From contig ONMG01000180.1 of NCBI GenBank assembly GCA_900318855.1, positions 1-6,729 of the forward strand: a stretch of 6,729 nucleotides of DNA. Direction: 5' to 3'. Both the position numbers and the translations under genes were made by a program. Below the pieces are notes generated by a model that worked only from the letters and a program-made list of their open reading frames with translations, was not told where the DNA came from and searched no databases. Positions within the stretch are counted from its first letter, which is position 1, and each line of letters opens with the position of its first letter. The stretch comes from an uncultured Prevotella sp. Lineage in GTDB: Bacteria > Bacteroidota > Bacteroidia > Bacteroidales > Bacteroidaceae. Positions 5,874 through 6,729 of the stretch are shown here, one piece after another.

Positions 5874-6729
5874 ATGAAAAGAAAGTTTCCAACATTCCAC
5901 ATGAGCATGGCTGTTGTAAGGACCGCCATGCATACCCCCTCGACACTAAGAACTCTGACACTGGCTGTGGCCTTGACCATGAATGTGCTCACGACATGGG
6001 CCCAACCCACACCCGTAAAGCAAGTGGCAAAGGCCGTGTTCTCGTTGACCACGTTCTCCAAAGGAGCACTTAAAGCCACCTCTCACGGTGTGTTCATATC
6101 CACGAATGGAGAGGCCATCAGTCCTTGGACACCTTTTGTCGGAGCCGACAGCGCCATAGTCGTCGATGCTGATGGCCACAGCTATCAAGTGGAGACCATG
6201 GCAGGATGCAATGAGCTCTACGACCTGTGCAAGTTCCATGTCAATGCCCGCACTGCTGCGGCCAAGCTTGCACTGCAGCCGCTCACAGCCGGTGCTTCGG
6301 CCTGGGCGGTAGGATATGCCGTGGACAAAGCCAATGTAAAGGCCGTCAAAGTGGGCCGGGTGGAGAAGTTCATGGATAAATACTCCTACTACGTGTTCCC
6401 CTCAGTACCGGCTGACAACCAGCAAGCCTGCCCGATAACCAACGCCAACGGCCAGGTGATGGGATTATGGGAGAAGCTCAGCACTTCGACCACTGAGAGC
6501 TATGCTGCCGATGCCAATTTCCCGGCTTCCTTCCAGCCGGCCAGTCTCTCCATCAATGACCCTGCCCTCAGGCAAACCGGAATCAGGGTACAGCTGCCTT
6601 CCGACAAGCAGTCAGCCGTACTTGCATTGATGATGTCGGCACAGCAAAGCTCACCGAAGAACTATCAAGCCCATATCCACGATTTCATATCACTCTTCCC
6701 CAATGCCGTCGACGGATACTCCGCACTGG
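5874..6729 (+). CDS. Exported protein with degenerate trypsin-like domain (5' part; TPR region probably beyond the edge)
   Basis: The frame is open for 285 codons to the window end, so the gene is 3'-truncated. It starts with a signal peptide whose hydrophobic core is LTLAVALTMNVL and whose likely cleavage is after WA (residue 43). Residues about 48-200 align by eye with the trypsin-like S1C fold: HGVFISTNGEAIS matches the GSGVIIdddGyivTN block, and CPITNANGQVMGL matches the GGPlvn-dG-vvGi block. The catalytic residues appear lost: the His site reads SPWTPF and the Ser site reads NQQACP. D117 in YDLCKF may be the remaining triad Asp. After about residue 245, LALMMSAQQSSPKNYQAHIHDFISLFPNA looks helical and resembles the lead into tetratricopeptide repeats in related Bacteroidales proteins. 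A non-catalytic periplasmic binding or scaffold role is inferred. ATG 5874 follows an A-rich leader; ATG 5928, with AAGGA 5 nt before it, is a real alternative. It lies 63 nt after recN. Confidence 0.75.
   Translation, partial: MKRKFPTFHMSMAVVRTAMHTPSTLRTLTLAVALTMNVLTTWAQPTPVKQVAKAVFSLTTFSKGALKATSHGVFISTNGEAISPWTPFVGADSAIVVDADGHSYQVETMAGCNELYDLCKFHVNARTAAAKLALQPLTAGASAWAVGYAVDKANVKAVKVGRVEKFMDKYSYYVFPSVPADNQQACPITNANGQVMGLWEKLSTSTTESYAADANFPASFQPASLSINDPALRQTGIRVQLPSDKQSAVLALMMSAQQSSPKNYQAHIHDFISLFPNAVDGYSAL

Overview
The window comes from a member of the Bacteroidota, most likely order Bacteroidales and probably a Prevotella-like (Prevotellaceae) lineage. Four things support this. The β-clamp gene has a Bacteroidota-type promoter (TTTG, 19 bp, TAnnTTTG). 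Two gene families are typical of the phylum (the DUF3127 OB-fold protein and the DUF4835/PorD type IX secretion protein). Most start codons lack a clear Shine-Dalgarno sequence. The last gene resembles a Bacteroidales family combining a trypsin-like fold with tetratricopeptide repeats. The genus is inference; no rRNA or other marker is present.

Layout: (1) 2-340 is the 3' end of an MFS transporter gene on the + strand. (2) 341-512 is non-coding. It holds a 9-bp stem-loop element (367-397) and a strong perfect hairpin with flanking A and T tracts (453-492), which probably terminates both converging genes. (3) 513-974 on the - strand is a DUF3127 protein with an SSB-style acidic tip. (4) 975-1131 is a divergent promoter region. 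(5) 1132-5810 is a + strand run: dnaN (β sliding clamp), a DEDDh 3'-5' exonuclease with an ExoX-like C-terminal module, a PorD/DUF4835 exported protein and recN. Gaps in this run are 16, 12 and 76 nt. (6) 5874 to the end is the 5' part of an exported protein with a degenerate trypsin-like domain, cut by the window edge.

Most of the window is a replication and repair neighbourhood. The clamp tethers polymerases and repair factors, the exonuclease is placed to act with it as a proofreading or processing nuclease, RecN handles double-strand breaks, and the divergently transcribed DUF3127 protein looks able to recruit partners as SSB does. The type IX secretion protein inside this run is functionally unrelated. 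From recollection of other Bacteroidota I would expect coaBC near this point, and it is not here.

I see no mobile element, CRISPR array, tRNA, rRNA or frameshifted gene. No clearly new multi-gene system is visible. The points most worth checking are the loss of catalytic residues in the terminal protease-like protein, the SSB-like tip of the DUF3127 protein, the missing coaBC, and a tiny open frame that overlaps the recN start.
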